From Hymenobacter crusticola (GTDB lineage: Bacteria > Bacteroidota > Bacteroidia > Cytophagales > Hymenobacteraceae): DNA of 64,000 nt. The stretch lies in contig NZ_MTSE01000001.1 of NCBI RefSeq assembly GCF_002154225.1, positions 434,001-498,000 on the forward strand, written 5' to 3'. The position numbers and the translations under genes are program-made. The notes beneath the pieces were generated by a model. The model saw only the letters and a list, made by a program, of their open reading frames with translations, did no database searches and was not told the DNA's origin. Numbering within the stretch: the first letter of the stretch is position 1; every line of letters begins with the position of its first letter. Of this stretch, positions 1-7,345 are shown one piece after another.

Positions 1-1
1 G

Positions 2-52
2 GTGGATGTAGAAATGCCTGCCCAACACGCCGCAGCGGCTGTAACTGCTTAA
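2..52 (+). CDS. C-terminal end of an unidentified protein (partial)
   Basis: Frame 2 is open from the window edge and encodes about 16 residues ending in an Ala-rich tail (MPAQHAAAAVTA) before a TAA at 50-52. A perfect hairpin terminator follows about 35 bases later, which fits the end of a rightward gene. Too little is present to assign a function. The reading frame is an inference from the terminator position, because frame 1 is also open here. Confidence 0.45.
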   Translation: MDVEMPAQHAAAAVTA

Positions 53-86
53 GTTCTTTGCTCTTTTGCACGACCTATTTTGCAAG

Positions 87-114
87 AAAAGCCAGCCCAT
101 CGGGGCTGGCTTTT
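87..114 (+). terminator. Rho-independent terminator, probably bidirectional
   Basis: A perfect 12-bp stem (AAAAGCCAGCCC pairing with GGGCTGGCTTTT) encloses the tetraloop ATCG. The A-run on one side and T-run on the other allow it to end transcription both of the partial rightward gene and of the leftward SDR gene that stops at 199. Confidence 0.85.
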
Positions 115-198
115 CACTTTTAGTCGAAGCACCTAGGGTGCCTAACGCAAGATCACCGAACAGGTCTTAGTTGAAAAGCACCTAGGTTAGGTACTGAG

Positions 199-999
199 CT
201 ACCCCGCAATTAGTTGATCAATTCCCTTTCTGAATGCTTCATCCCCTACAGCAAGGCGTTGGGCATACCAGGCTTTCGCATCTTCTCCGCACACATACCG
301 CAAGGTATCGGTGCCATCGGTAGCAGCTTCGTACACCACCTCCGCAATTTGCTCCGAGGTAGAGACTACGCTATTAGGGTCGCTGATGGCCGCGAAGAAT
401 TTATTTGCCAACTCCTCGTACTCTGGGTGCGAAACGATGACCCCTTTATCCCCTATCTCCGTCGCCACCAAACCTGGCTCAATGTTTTTGATGCCAATCC
501 CGAACTGGCGTAACTCAAACGACAAGCTTTCGCTCCAACCTTCCAGCGCCCATTTGCTGGCATCGTACATCGAGCTCACCGGAAAAGCCATCAACCCAGC
601 CGAGGAACTGGTAGTAATGAATAGGCCAGCCTTTCTGGCCCTGAAAGCCGGAATAAAGGCTTGCGTAACACGCACCACGCCCAAGAAATTAGTTTCCATC
701 TGGCGCACCAGCTGCTCATCGGCAGTAGCCTCCAGAGGCCCTAATAAGCTGTAACCAGCATTGTTGAACACTACATCCACGGGGCCTAGGGCCAGCGTTT
801 CTTGCGTGATATCTTGAATCTGCTGCACATTGGTTACATCCAAGGGCAACAGTTTCACATTGTCTAGCAGGTTGAGCTCGGTTTCATTTTCGGGCTTGCG
901 CATGGTGGCAATCACATTCCAGCCTTTGGCCGCGAATAGCTTAGCGGCCGCTTTACCGATGCCAGACGAGGCACCGGTAATAAAAATGGTCTTGTTCAT
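199..999 (-). CDS. Short-chain dehydrogenase/reductase (classical SDR)
   Basis: A 266-residue cytoplasmic NAD(P)-dependent oxidoreductase of the classical SDR type. The dinucleotide-binding motif TGASSGIG is at residues 8-15, the structural NNAG at 79-82, the catalytic serine region TTSSSAG near 129-135, and the YDASK active-site Tyr145/Lys149 is intact. Length is normal for the family. The substrate cannot be read from sequence. It is transcribed away from an HxlR-type regulator 83 bases upstream. This arrangement is typical of a regulator controlling its divergent oxidoreductase, so it is the likely HxlR target. Transcription ends at the hairpin at 87-114. Confidence 0.9.
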   Translation of the reverse strand: MNKTIFITGASSGIGKAAAKLFAAKGWNVIATMRKPENETELNLLDNVKLLPLDVTNVQQIQDITQETLALGPVDVVFNNAGYSLLGPLEATADEQLVRQMETNFLGVVRVTQAFIPAFRARKAGLFITTSSSAGLMAFPVSSMYDASKWALEGWSESLSFELRQFGIGIKNIEPGLVATEIGDKGVIVSHPEYEELANKFFAAISDPNSVVSTSEQIAEVVYEAATDGTDTLRYVCGEDAKAWYAQRLAVGDEAFRKGIDQLIAG

Positions 1000-1043
1000 T
1001 TCGTTGTGTTTAAGAACAAGCCAAAAGTCTGGGGTAGTTACTA

Positions 1044-1051
1044 TACTTTTG
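1044..1051 (+). promoter_or_regulatory. Candidate Bacteroidota -7 element for the HxlR gene
   Basis: TACTTTTG matches the Bacteroidota -7 consensus TAnnTTTG and lies 32 bases before the ATG at 1083, within the 83-base SDR/HxlR divergent gap. I see no clear -33 TTTG partner, so this is tentative. An HxlR operator would be expected to overlap here. Confidence 0.4.
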
Positions 1052-1082
1052 CTATCCGTTACCTTTAGGAAAGCGACTATTT

Positions 1083-1502
1083 ATGACCGTAACCTGCGAA
1101 CAAACACCGGCGCTCCATAAAGAGAAAATATTGGCGCTAAAAGACGCCATCGAGCTATTGAGTGGAAAGTGGAAATTCTGCATCCTGCTCAACCTATACA
1201 ACTATGGCACCTTGCGCTTCAAAGACTTACAAGAATCCTCGGTGGGTATTACGCCTAAGGTGCTGTCGAAGGAATTGCAGGACCTAGAGGAAAACCAGCT
1301 CATTACTCGCACGGTCAATAATACCAAACCCGTCACGGTTTCGTACGCCCTCACGCCCCATGCTATCGAAATCCAACCCGTGATTAATGCTTTGGTGGAC
1401 TTTGGCTTGAAGCACCGGTCCAAGATCAAAGGCACTCCTGATCAATCGGACTACGCCAAATGCCCTATACCTCTACCTTCAGCTCCGCAGGACGCGAAGT
1501 AA
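1083..1502 (+). CDS. HxlR-family winged-helix transcriptional regulator
   Basis: A 139-residue DNA-binding protein. The core reads LLSGKWKFCILLNL, then a helix-turn-helix region (RFKDLQESSVGITPKVLSKELQDLEENQLI) and a wing, as in HxlR/YodB/HypR proteins. An N-terminal Cys5 is present. In redox-sensing members such as YodB and HypR a Cys at this place senses electrophiles or disulfide stress, so thiol sensing is plausible here. Two more cysteines occur in the wing-helix start and near the C-terminus. It is divergent from the SDR at 199-999, its probable target. Its last 38 bases overlap the end of the convergent glycosidase gene. Confidence 0.9.
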   Translation: MTVTCEQTPALHKEKILALKDAIELLSGKWKFCILLNLYNYGTLRFKDLQESSVGITPKVLSKELQDLEENQLITRTVNNTKPVTVSYALTPHAIEIQPVINALVDFGLKHRSKIKGTPDQSDYAKCPIPLPSAPQDAK

Positions 1503-2802
1503 TTTCGAATAGCTCGCCGTGGGGGACCATGGTAATCTGGCCAAACTCCTGAAGCATCATCTTATACGACTCTCCTACGGGCCGGATTTTGCGGTCGAGG
1601 TCGAAGAGGCCACAGGGGTTGATAGTGCCGCGCTTTTCGGCCAGCGAAATATCCCAATCGATTTGATCGAGCAGGGAATACCACGTGAAGCCTAGCACGG
1701 GCACGCCATCTTTGCGAATACGCGTCACGTTCACCCACTGCTTCCAGAGCCAGCACTCGGCATCTTCGGCTTTGAAGGTGTTGGTTTCGGTGTGCATCAC
1801 CGGCTTGCGGTAGCGCTCGTAGTACTGGCGTGTCATGGTGTACCAACCTAGCACGTCCTCGGCCGAGCACCAGTCGCCGTTGGGCTTGATAATACGCTCA
1901 TTCCGACCGTAGTAGTCGTTGCCCATGATTTGGTAACCGGGCGGCTCGCCGGCCATAAACCACTTCAGCTCCTCGCGCGTCATGCCATTATCGAGGCAAA
2001 ACAGCAGCACTTCGGCATCCAGCGGGTGAGCGTAGAGCAAGTCGAGCGAGAGGAAGCGGAGCTTGTTGGAGATGCGCGTTTCGTCGCTCTCCACGGTGCG
2101 CATCTCGTGGATGTACTCGGCCGATTCGCTCTGCACAATCACGCAGTCGGGGCGGTGCTTGGCAATCTGGTGGTTGCCCATGATGCTGGCCGCCGCGCAA
2201 TGCTTCATGGCCGTGATAAAGGCCCGGTCCGACTTCAACTGCTCGTTCCAGATACCGTCGCGGGCACTGGCCCGGGCTGTTACATACACCTCATTGACAG
2301 GCGTATAAAATCGCACCCACGGGTAGCGTTTGGCCACAGCTCCGGCGTATTCGGCGAAGTGCACGGGCAGTTCCGGGTTCTGGAAGTTGCCGATCCAATC
2401 GGGCACGCCGAAGTGCATCAGATCCAAGATGGGCGTGATGCCGAGGCGCTTGATTTCCTTCATGGCCGCATCAGCAAAGTCCCAATCATACTTGCCGGGG
2501 GCTTTCTGAATCTGGTAATAAGGCAGATTGTAGCGTAACACCTTCAACCCCATTTCCTTCACCAAACCTAGGTCTTCCTTGTAGCGGTTGTAGTGGTCGG
2601 TTTCGGCGAGCAGGTCGCGGCGAGTTTTGCCGTGGTCGATGGTTGGGTACGAGCATTCGATGCCCGTGGCGAACATAAAGTTGCCGGGGTTTCCGGTGGG
2701 CAACCCGTTGCCGTTGTGGCCCGCAGCCCCGCCGAACTCGTCGCCTTCGTAGCCACTGTCGCCGAACTTCTTTTTGATGTGACTTAAAAAATTCTTAGCC
2801 AT
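1465..2802 (-). CDS. GH1-like (beta-glucosidase-type) glycoside hydrolase
   Basis: A 445-residue TIM-barrel protein related to family 1 glycosidases. The acid/base motif TPVNEVYV (NE pair near residues 170-171) and a nucleophile motif HTETNTF (Glu near 339) are both visible, with the FTWYSLLDQIDW strand near the C-terminus. No signal peptide is seen, so it is probably cytoplasmic. The ATG at 2802 (MAKNFLSH) is preferred over one at 2838, because the extra 12 codons lie inside a dispersed inverted repeat (2818-2905). It is the last gene of a leftward set with a GMC oxidoreductase and its small subunit, suggesting cleavage of an oxidised or plain glycoside. The sequence is divergent from textbook GH1, so substrate is unknown. 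It overlaps the HxlR gene by 38 bases at the 3' ends. Confidence 0.8.
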   Translation of the reverse strand: MAKNFLSHIKKKFGDSGYEGDEFGGAAGHNGNGLPTGNPGNFMFATGIECSYPTIDHGKTRRDLLAETDHYNRYKEDLGLVKEMGLKVLRYNLPYYQIQKAPGKYDWDFADAAMKEIKRLGITPILDLMHFGVPDWIGNFQNPELPVHFAEYAGAVAKRYPWVRFYTPVNEVYVTARASARDGIWNEQLKSDRAFITAMKHCAAASIMGNHQIAKHRPDCVIVQSESAEYIHEMRTVESDETRISNKLRFLSLDLLYAHPLDAEVLLFCLDNGMTREELKWFMAGEPPGYQIMGNDYYGRNERIIKPNGDWCSAEDVLGWYTMTRQYYERYRKPVMHTETNTFKAEDAECWLWKQWVNVTRIRKDGVPVLGFTWYSLLDQIDWDISLAEKRGTINPCGLFDLDRKIRPVGESYKMMLQEFGQITMVPHGELFEITSRPAELKVEV

Positions 2803-2817
2803 TTGCAGAGGAAAGCC

Positions 2818-2905
2818 CGAAGCTCCAGCTTTGGGCATCGTTAAACATCTATCGTTAGCACCAACCGGCCTAGGTTGTTCAACGATGTGCGGAGCTGGAG
2901 CTTCG
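2818..2905. repeat. REP-like inverted repeat pair between GMC and GH1 genes
   Basis: Outer arms of 13 bp (2818-2830 and 2893-2905, CGAAGCTCCAGCT and its complement) are perfect. A second inner pair, CATCGTT/AACGATG, lies at 2836-2842 and 2881-2887. It is a member of the dispersed family seen at 24711, 28957, 30497, 33464 and 40068. Confidence 0.75.
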
Positions 2906-2907
2906 CA

Positions 2908-4599
2908 CTACTGGTCGCGCCGCCGTTCCTTTTCTAGAAACTTGTCAGCCGTACGCAAGCTCACGGCCATGATGGTCAGGGCCGGGTTGACCGCCAAAGC
3001 ACTCGGAAACACTGAGTTGTCGCAGATATACAGGTTAGGCACATCGAAGGCGCGGCCGTTGGCATCCACCACGGCATCGTCGCCGCTTAGTCCCATGCGG
3101 GCCGTGCCAATGGTGTGGGCGTACCGCGGGAAAGCCCAGATATCGGTGGCGCCGGCCGCCTCCCAAATTTGCCGCATCACCTTCTCGGCGTGCGCCGTGA
3201 TGCGCTGTTCGTTGGGCTGCGCCGTGAAGTGCACCCGGGGCTTAGCTACCCCACGGGCATCTTTTTCTTCGGCTAGCTCCAGGAAGTTATCGGCGTGCGG
3301 CAGACAGTCGCCCAGGATGTTGATGCCGGCAATGTGGTTGTAGTCGCGCATGTAGTCGCGCCCGGCTTGGCCCCACAGCCCGCGGGCCCGCGCCGCTTGG
3401 CTTGCAAACGTAACAGGCATGACACCAATACTTTGCAGCAGATATCCTCCTGCGAAGTCGGCATCTTTAGGCCGGTGCGTATCCTCAGAAATCAATGACC
3501 CTGGAATGCCTTTGTAGGGGCGAATGTCTTCCGCAAAGGTGCCCCACACCTGAATGCCCGTGTGCGCCATGAAGTTACGACCTACCTGCCCGCTGGTAAG
3601 AGCTAGCTCGTTGAGCAACAACAACCTAGGTGTTTCGATAGCGCCCGCACACAGAAATAAGTTGCGACATTTGATTCGCTGCTGAATGCCGTTTTGGGTA
3701 TACACCACGCCCGTGACGTGGCCGCTACTGTTGCGCTCGATTTCGGTGACGTAGCTATTGGGCCGAATGTCGGCGCCGTGGGCCGCGGCCAAGGGCAGAA
3801 ATGTAACGTCCATGCTCGCCTTCGCGCCGTTGTTGCAGCCGGCCTGGCAGAAGCCGCGGTTGGTGCATGCCTCGCGCCAGCCCACGCCTTCCTGGTAATA
3901 ACGCGCTGATAAGGCCGCGTTGGCCGCCGGCGAGGTGCGAATACCTAGCTCCGCGCACCCGCGCTGCATGAGCTGCGCAGCTCCGTTGAGCGGCAGCGGC
4001 GCCAGTGGGTAGCTCCGCTTGCGGGCCTTTCCCCACGGGTAATTTTCGGGGCCTGAAATGCCCAGGAAGTGCTCTAGCTCCTCGTAGTACGGCTCCAGCT
4101 CGTTGTAGCCAAACGGCCAGTCGACGCCCGCGCCGAAGTCGCGGTGCAGGTGGAAGTCGTCGTCTTGGGCGCGGGGGGTGTAGGCGGTGTAGTGCAGCGT
4201 GGAGCCGCCCACACCGGTACCGGAGTTGTTGCGCCCAAACGCTACCGGGTCTTTGCCAGCCGATAGGCGCTCGTCGTTCCAAAACAGAAACGCCTGCGCT
4301 TTCTCATCGGTCGCAAAATCCTTGGTTGGGTCGTGCCAGCCGCCGGCTTCCAGCGCTACTACTTTCAAGCCGGCCATAGCGAGCCTAGCTAGCAGGGGCG
4401 CGCCGCCCGCCCCGGTACCAATTACCACGCAGTCAACGGTTTCCTCAACCTCGGGCAGCAAAGCAGCTTGCTCCAACGGGTCGCGCGAGGCGGCTGGCTT
4501 GCTTTGATTTTCGTCGATAATCTCACGCAGCAAGGGGTCCTGGATTTCCGGTTTCACCGGGTTCAGCACGCCCTCTTCTAATACTTCTTCGTCCGGCAT
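2908..4599 (-). CDS. GMC-family FAD-dependent oxidoreductase
   Basis: A 563-residue flavoprotein dehydrogenase. From the chosen start the FAD-binding Rossmann motif VVIGTGAGGAP is at about residues 58-68, followed by the GMC signature GTGVGGSTLHY, a cysteine-rich CTNRGFCQAGC loop also seen in bacterial gluconate/glucose dehydrogenases, and the C-terminal active-site region with YAHTIGTARMG and NPALTIMAVSLR. The ATG at 4599 (MPDEEVLEEG) is chosen; an upstream ATG would add 24 residues encoded by a simple-sequence repeat. No Tat or Sec signal is visible. The small-subunit gene precedes it and a GH1-like gene follows. By family analogy it oxidises a sugar or glycoside hydroxyl, passing electrons to a cytochrome not encoded here. 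Confidence 0.88.
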   Translation of the reverse strand: MPDEEVLEEGVLNPVKPEIQDPLLREIIDENQSKPAASRDPLEQAALLPEVEETVDCVVIGTGAGGAPLLARLAMAGLKVVALEAGGWHDPTKDFATDEKAQAFLFWNDERLSAGKDPVAFGRNNSGTGVGGSTLHYTAYTPRAQDDDFHLHRDFGAGVDWPFGYNELEPYYEELEHFLGISGPENYPWGKARKRSYPLAPLPLNGAAQLMQRGCAELGIRTSPAANAALSARYYQEGVGWREACTNRGFCQAGCNNGAKASMDVTFLPLAAAHGADIRPNSYVTEIERNSSGHVTGVVYTQNGIQQRIKCRNLFLCAGAIETPRLLLLNELALTSGQVGRNFMAHTGIQVWGTFAEDIRPYKGIPGSLISEDTHRPKDADFAGGYLLQSIGVMPVTFASQAARARGLWGQAGRDYMRDYNHIAGINILGDCLPHADNFLELAEEKDARGVAKPRVHFTAQPNEQRITAHAEKVMRQIWEAAGATDIWAFPRYAHTIGTARMGLSGDDAVVDANGRAFDVPNLYICDNSVFPSALAVNPALTIMAVSLRTADKFLEKERRRDQ

Positions 4600-4604
4600 A
4601 AGTC

Positions 4605-4715
4605 GAGTAACTGAGTAAAATGAGCAACTGAGTAGAAAATGAGCAGATAACCGAGTAGCAGTATCACACACATACCGCGACTCAGCGACTCAGCTACTTT
4701 GCTGCTCAATTACTC
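4605..4715. repeat. Simple-sequence tandem and inverted repeat between two subunit genes
   Basis: Two tandem units of ACTGAGTA(G)AAAATGAGCA lie at 4610-4645, with a degenerate third after them. A complementary stretch built from GACTCAG and GCTGCTCAATTACTC lies at 4679-4715. The two halves could pair in RNA. It fills the gap between the GMC gene and its small subunit and would otherwise look like an N-terminal extension of the GMC protein. Confidence 0.6.
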
Positions 4716-5302
4716 TCTGGTTCGCGGGGGTCTAAGTTGTTGAGACCTAGGTGGTGCCAGCCGGGCACGTCGGCCATGCCCACGTAGCCGATTTCCTCTT
4801 GGGCTATCGGGTGGGAATAGTAGTTCTCGGTTAGCTCCGCCAGCAATTCTTCAAAAAACAGTTGGGCCGGCAAGGTCTCCCAGGTGGTACCGGGCGCCTC
4901 GGCACGCTGCACGGCTGCCAATACCGCGTCTTGCTGCTCGGGGCTGAGCGACAAGAAAGGATGCTGGAATAGGAGCTGCGCGCTTTCGTTGATGCCGCCA
5001 AGCCCTAGCCGGTATGCTTCGCGGTCGGGTGGCAAGGCCTCGTAGCGCCATCCATCCGATTCGCCCTTAAGCAGTCGTTCGTCTATGGCATGAGCTAGCT
5101 CAATAGGCGTCTCTCTATCGGGCTGCGGAAACAGCCGGGCCGCCACGGCGCGCAACAGCTCATAGGTAACCCCATCGAAAAATTGCGGCTCGTACAGCGG
5201 CGCGTCGAGGCGGGCAGCGAGGGCCGTGCGGGTGGCTTCGGTCACGAGGTCCGTTGCCAGGAGGGCACGCACCGTACCCTCAGGATAAAAAGGAGCAGAC
5301 AT
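4706..5302 (-). CDS. Gluconate 2-dehydrogenase subunit 3 family protein
   Basis: A 198-residue small subunit of the type that accompanies GMC dehydrogenases. The features are the LLRAVAARLFPQPD segment near residues 50-60, the AHAIDERLL helix, the LSPEQQDAVLAAVQ helix and an EELLAELTENYYSHP region, all typical of Gluconate_2-dh3. In many relatives this subunit carries a twin-arginine signal that carries the GMC partner across the membrane. No RR motif or hydrophobic leader is visible here, so the complex may be cytoplasmic. It lies 106 bases upstream of the GMC gene on the same strand and is probably the first gene of the operon. Confidence 0.85.
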   Translation of the reverse strand: MSAPFYPEGTVRALLATDLVTEATRTALAARLDAPLYEPQFFDGVTYELLRAVAARLFPQPDRETPIELAHAIDERLLKGESDGWRYEALPPDREAYRLGLGGINESAQLLFQHPFLSLSPEQQDAVLAAVQRAEAPGTTWETLPAQLFFEELLAELTENYYSHPIAQEEIGYVGMADVPGWHHLGLNNLDPREPESN

Positions 5303-5463
5303 AAAGGAAGGTCAGGAGCACACCAGCGAAACAGCACTTTACTGTTGAGGTATAAACTCCTTACGGACAAAATCTTCCCTGGATTTAACTATTTTCTCAA
5401 GAAACGTTGGCGGCGCCTTTCTACGGCCATTGCGCGCGGGCTAGCTCAACCGTAAAACACAGC

Positions 5464-5493
5464 GGGCCTGCGACTATGCGTAGTCGCAGGCCC
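5464..5493 (-). terminator. Terminator after the M20 peptidase gene
   Basis: A 13-bp perfect stem (GGGCCTGCGACTA core with its complement) surrounds loop TGCG. On the minus strand it is followed by a T-rich stretch (GTTTTAC). It sits 28 bases beyond the stop of the leftward peptidase gene at 5521. Confidence 0.75.
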
Positions 5494-5520
5494 CGTGCGT
5501 AGAGGAAGAATTTTGACCGT

Positions 5521-7068
5521 TTATTTCATGGTCATCACGGCGGCCATGGTCTCGATGCCTTCCCAGAGGTTGCCTAGCCGGATGTTCTCGTTTTCGGCGT
5601 GTTGGTTGTTGTCGTAGTTGGCTACGGGCACCGTGAGCGTGGTGGTACCTAGCTCCTGCTTGAACACGTACAGCGGCAGGCTACCGCCGGAGGTGGGTAG
5701 CAGCACCACGGGCTGCGTCACCGTCGATTGCACGGCGTTGATGACGCTACGGGCCACCGGCAAATCCATGGGCGTGCGCTGGGCATTGTAGCCGGTTTCG
5801 AGCGTGACCTTGGCAATGCGCGGGTGCTGCGCCCGTTCGGCGTCGGTGGGCTCGGCCCGCGTCACAAAGAAGCCTTGACGCTGGATGTGGCGCACCACTT
5901 TTTCTACCTGCCGCTGGTAATCGTTGCCGAGCACCAGGCGCAAGTCCAGCACGGCTTCGGCCATCGTGGGGATGACGTTGGCGGCTTGGGCACCCACATT
6001 AGCGCTACGCATTCCATTGATATTCAAGGAAGGCTGATTGATCAGCTCTACCAGCGACTTGCCCTGCCCATCGGGGCGGGCAAAACCTAGCTCCCGGCGA
6101 AGGTCCTCGTCGACGGCAGGAATCCGGCGCAAGGCCTCCTGCTCAGTGGCCGTCAGCGGCACGACATCATCGTAGAAGCCCGCAACCGTAACGCGACCCG
6201 TGCTATCCTTCATAGAACCTAGCAACTGTGCCAGCGCCAGCGCGGGGCTGGGCGCCCAGTTGCCGTAGTGGCCGCTGTGCAGCGGGCGCTTTGGCCCATA
6301 GACCGTGATACCTAGGTTCACATCGCCGCGGGCTCCAAACACCACCTGCTTGCGCCCCGACTGGTGCACTGGTCCGTCGCAGATTATCCACAGGTCCGAT
6401 TTGAGCACGTCGCGGTGCTGGCGCAGCAGCTCGGCGAGGTGCGGAGAGCCGCGTTCTTCCTCGCCCTCGAAGAAAAACTTCAGGTTGACGGTAGGCTTCA
6501 CTCCGCTCTGCGCCAGGGCTTGGTAGCCCGTAATGATGGTCATCACGCCGGCCTTATCATCGGAGCTGCCGCGGGCGTACAGGCGCCACTCGGGGTTGAA
6601 TGGCGTGCCGGCCGGTGGCATAGGGAGCAACTGCCCACCATTGGCCAAGGAGCCGCTGGCTAGGCTCGGCTTGAAAGGGCTCAGGCCCGGCGCCCACTGT
6701 GCGGGGTTAACGGGTTGGCCGTCGTAGTGAGCGTAGAACACGAGGGTGCGGGTGGCACCGGGCACCTTTACTTCGCCGTACACGGCAGGCGGCACGCCGG
6801 CCGTGTTGGCGCGCAGCAGCTGCACATTTGCAATGCCGCGCTTGCGCATCATATCGGCGATGGTAGTGGCAGTGCGGCGCAAACCAGCGCTGTCGGCAGC
6901 CACGCTTGGCACCGACAGAAGTTGCTGATATTCCGTTAGTAAATCGTGTTCGTGGTGCTGGCGGTATTGCCGTACTTTCTTCAGCACAGCATCAGATGGG
7001 ACCGCCGCGGAAAGCAGCCCAGCGGCTACTACACCCAGCAGGCCACCTAGCAAGTAGCGTTTGTTCAT
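5521..7068 (-). CDS. Exported M20-family metallopeptidase
   Basis: A 515-residue zinc peptidase of the M20/dipeptidase group. An N-terminal signal peptide is evident (MNKRYLLGGLLGVVAAGLL, with cleavage near AAVPSDA). Metal-site motifs are complete: YAHYDGQP with His114/Asp116, RGSSDDK with Asp170/171, FFEGEEE with the catalytic Glu203-204, an ICDGP motif and the C-terminal NNQHAENE histidine. The dimerisation domain lies between, around LHSGHYGNW. It is likely periplasmic and cleaves dipeptides or small peptides. It is a single gene with its own terminator; a long hairpin lies just before the start codon. Confidence 0.9.
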   Translation of the reverse strand: MNKRYLLGGLLGVVAAGLLSAAVPSDAVLKKVRQYRQHHEHDLLTEYQQLLSVPSVAADSAGLRRTATTIADMMRKRGIANVQLLRANTAGVPPAVYGEVKVPGATRTLVFYAHYDGQPVNPAQWAPGLSPFKPSLASGSLANGGQLLPMPPAGTPFNPEWRLYARGSSDDKAGVMTIITGYQALAQSGVKPTVNLKFFFEGEEERGSPHLAELLRQHRDVLKSDLWIICDGPVHQSGRKQVVFGARGDVNLGITVYGPKRPLHSGHYGNWAPSPALALAQLLGSMKDSTGRVTVAGFYDDVVPLTATEQEALRRIPAVDEDLRRELGFARPDGQGKSLVELINQPSLNINGMRSANVGAQAANVIPTMAEAVLDLRLVLGNDYQRQVEKVVRHIQRQGFFVTRAEPTDAERAQHPRIAKVTLETGYNAQRTPMDLPVARSVINAVQSTVTQPVVLLPTSGGSLPLYVFKQELGTTTLTVPVANYDNNQHAENENIRLGNLWEGIETMAAVMTMK

Positions 7069-7083
7069 GGGCTTAAGTACGCC

Positions 7084-7144
7084 CGAAACGTGCAGAAACG
7101 GAAAAGCACAGAATAAATCCCGCTTTTCATTTCTGCACGTTTCG
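7084..7144. repeat. Long inverted repeat upstream of the M20 gene
   Basis: Perfect 15-bp arms CGAAACGTGCAGAAA (7084-7098) and its complement (7130-7144) enclose a second pair, GAAAAGC/GCTTTTC (7101-7107, 7122-7128). It starts 16 bases upstream of the peptidase ATG and lies beyond the end of the SDR gene at 7346. It could be a terminator for that gene or a structured leader. No T-run follows. Confidence 0.6.
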
Positions 7145-7162
7145 TTGCGAATGCCAGAACGA

Positions 7163-7267
7163 TGTAGAGATGCAATACGCTACGTCTTACCCGTTGCTGC
7201 TGTTGTGTGCCTAGGTCGCGCTCTAGGCGAATTGCTCAACGAAAGAGACGCAAATCTTGCGTTTTCA
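7163..7267. repeat. Degenerate REP-like inverted pair
   Basis: The left end (TGTAGAGATGCAATACGC...CCGTTG) resembles the left arm of the element at 30497. The right end (CAACGAAAGAGACGCAA...TTGCGTTTTCA) resembles the reverse complement of the same arm. Several mismatches make this a decayed copy. The 277-base gap between the M20 and SDR genes holds this and the hairpin at 7084-7144 and no gene. Confidence 0.4.
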
Positions 7268-7345
7268 TATCGTTGAATGAAGTGGTAAAGAGATTTTAGC
7301 AAGCGCAGCAGGACGTTCTGTTATCCTGTTGCACCAAAAGCTAGC

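Noticed and set aside
1930..2538. 202-codon open frame antisense to the GH1-like gene
   Set aside because: The minus-strand gene has active-site motifs; the plus frame shows none and is a codon-bias shadow.
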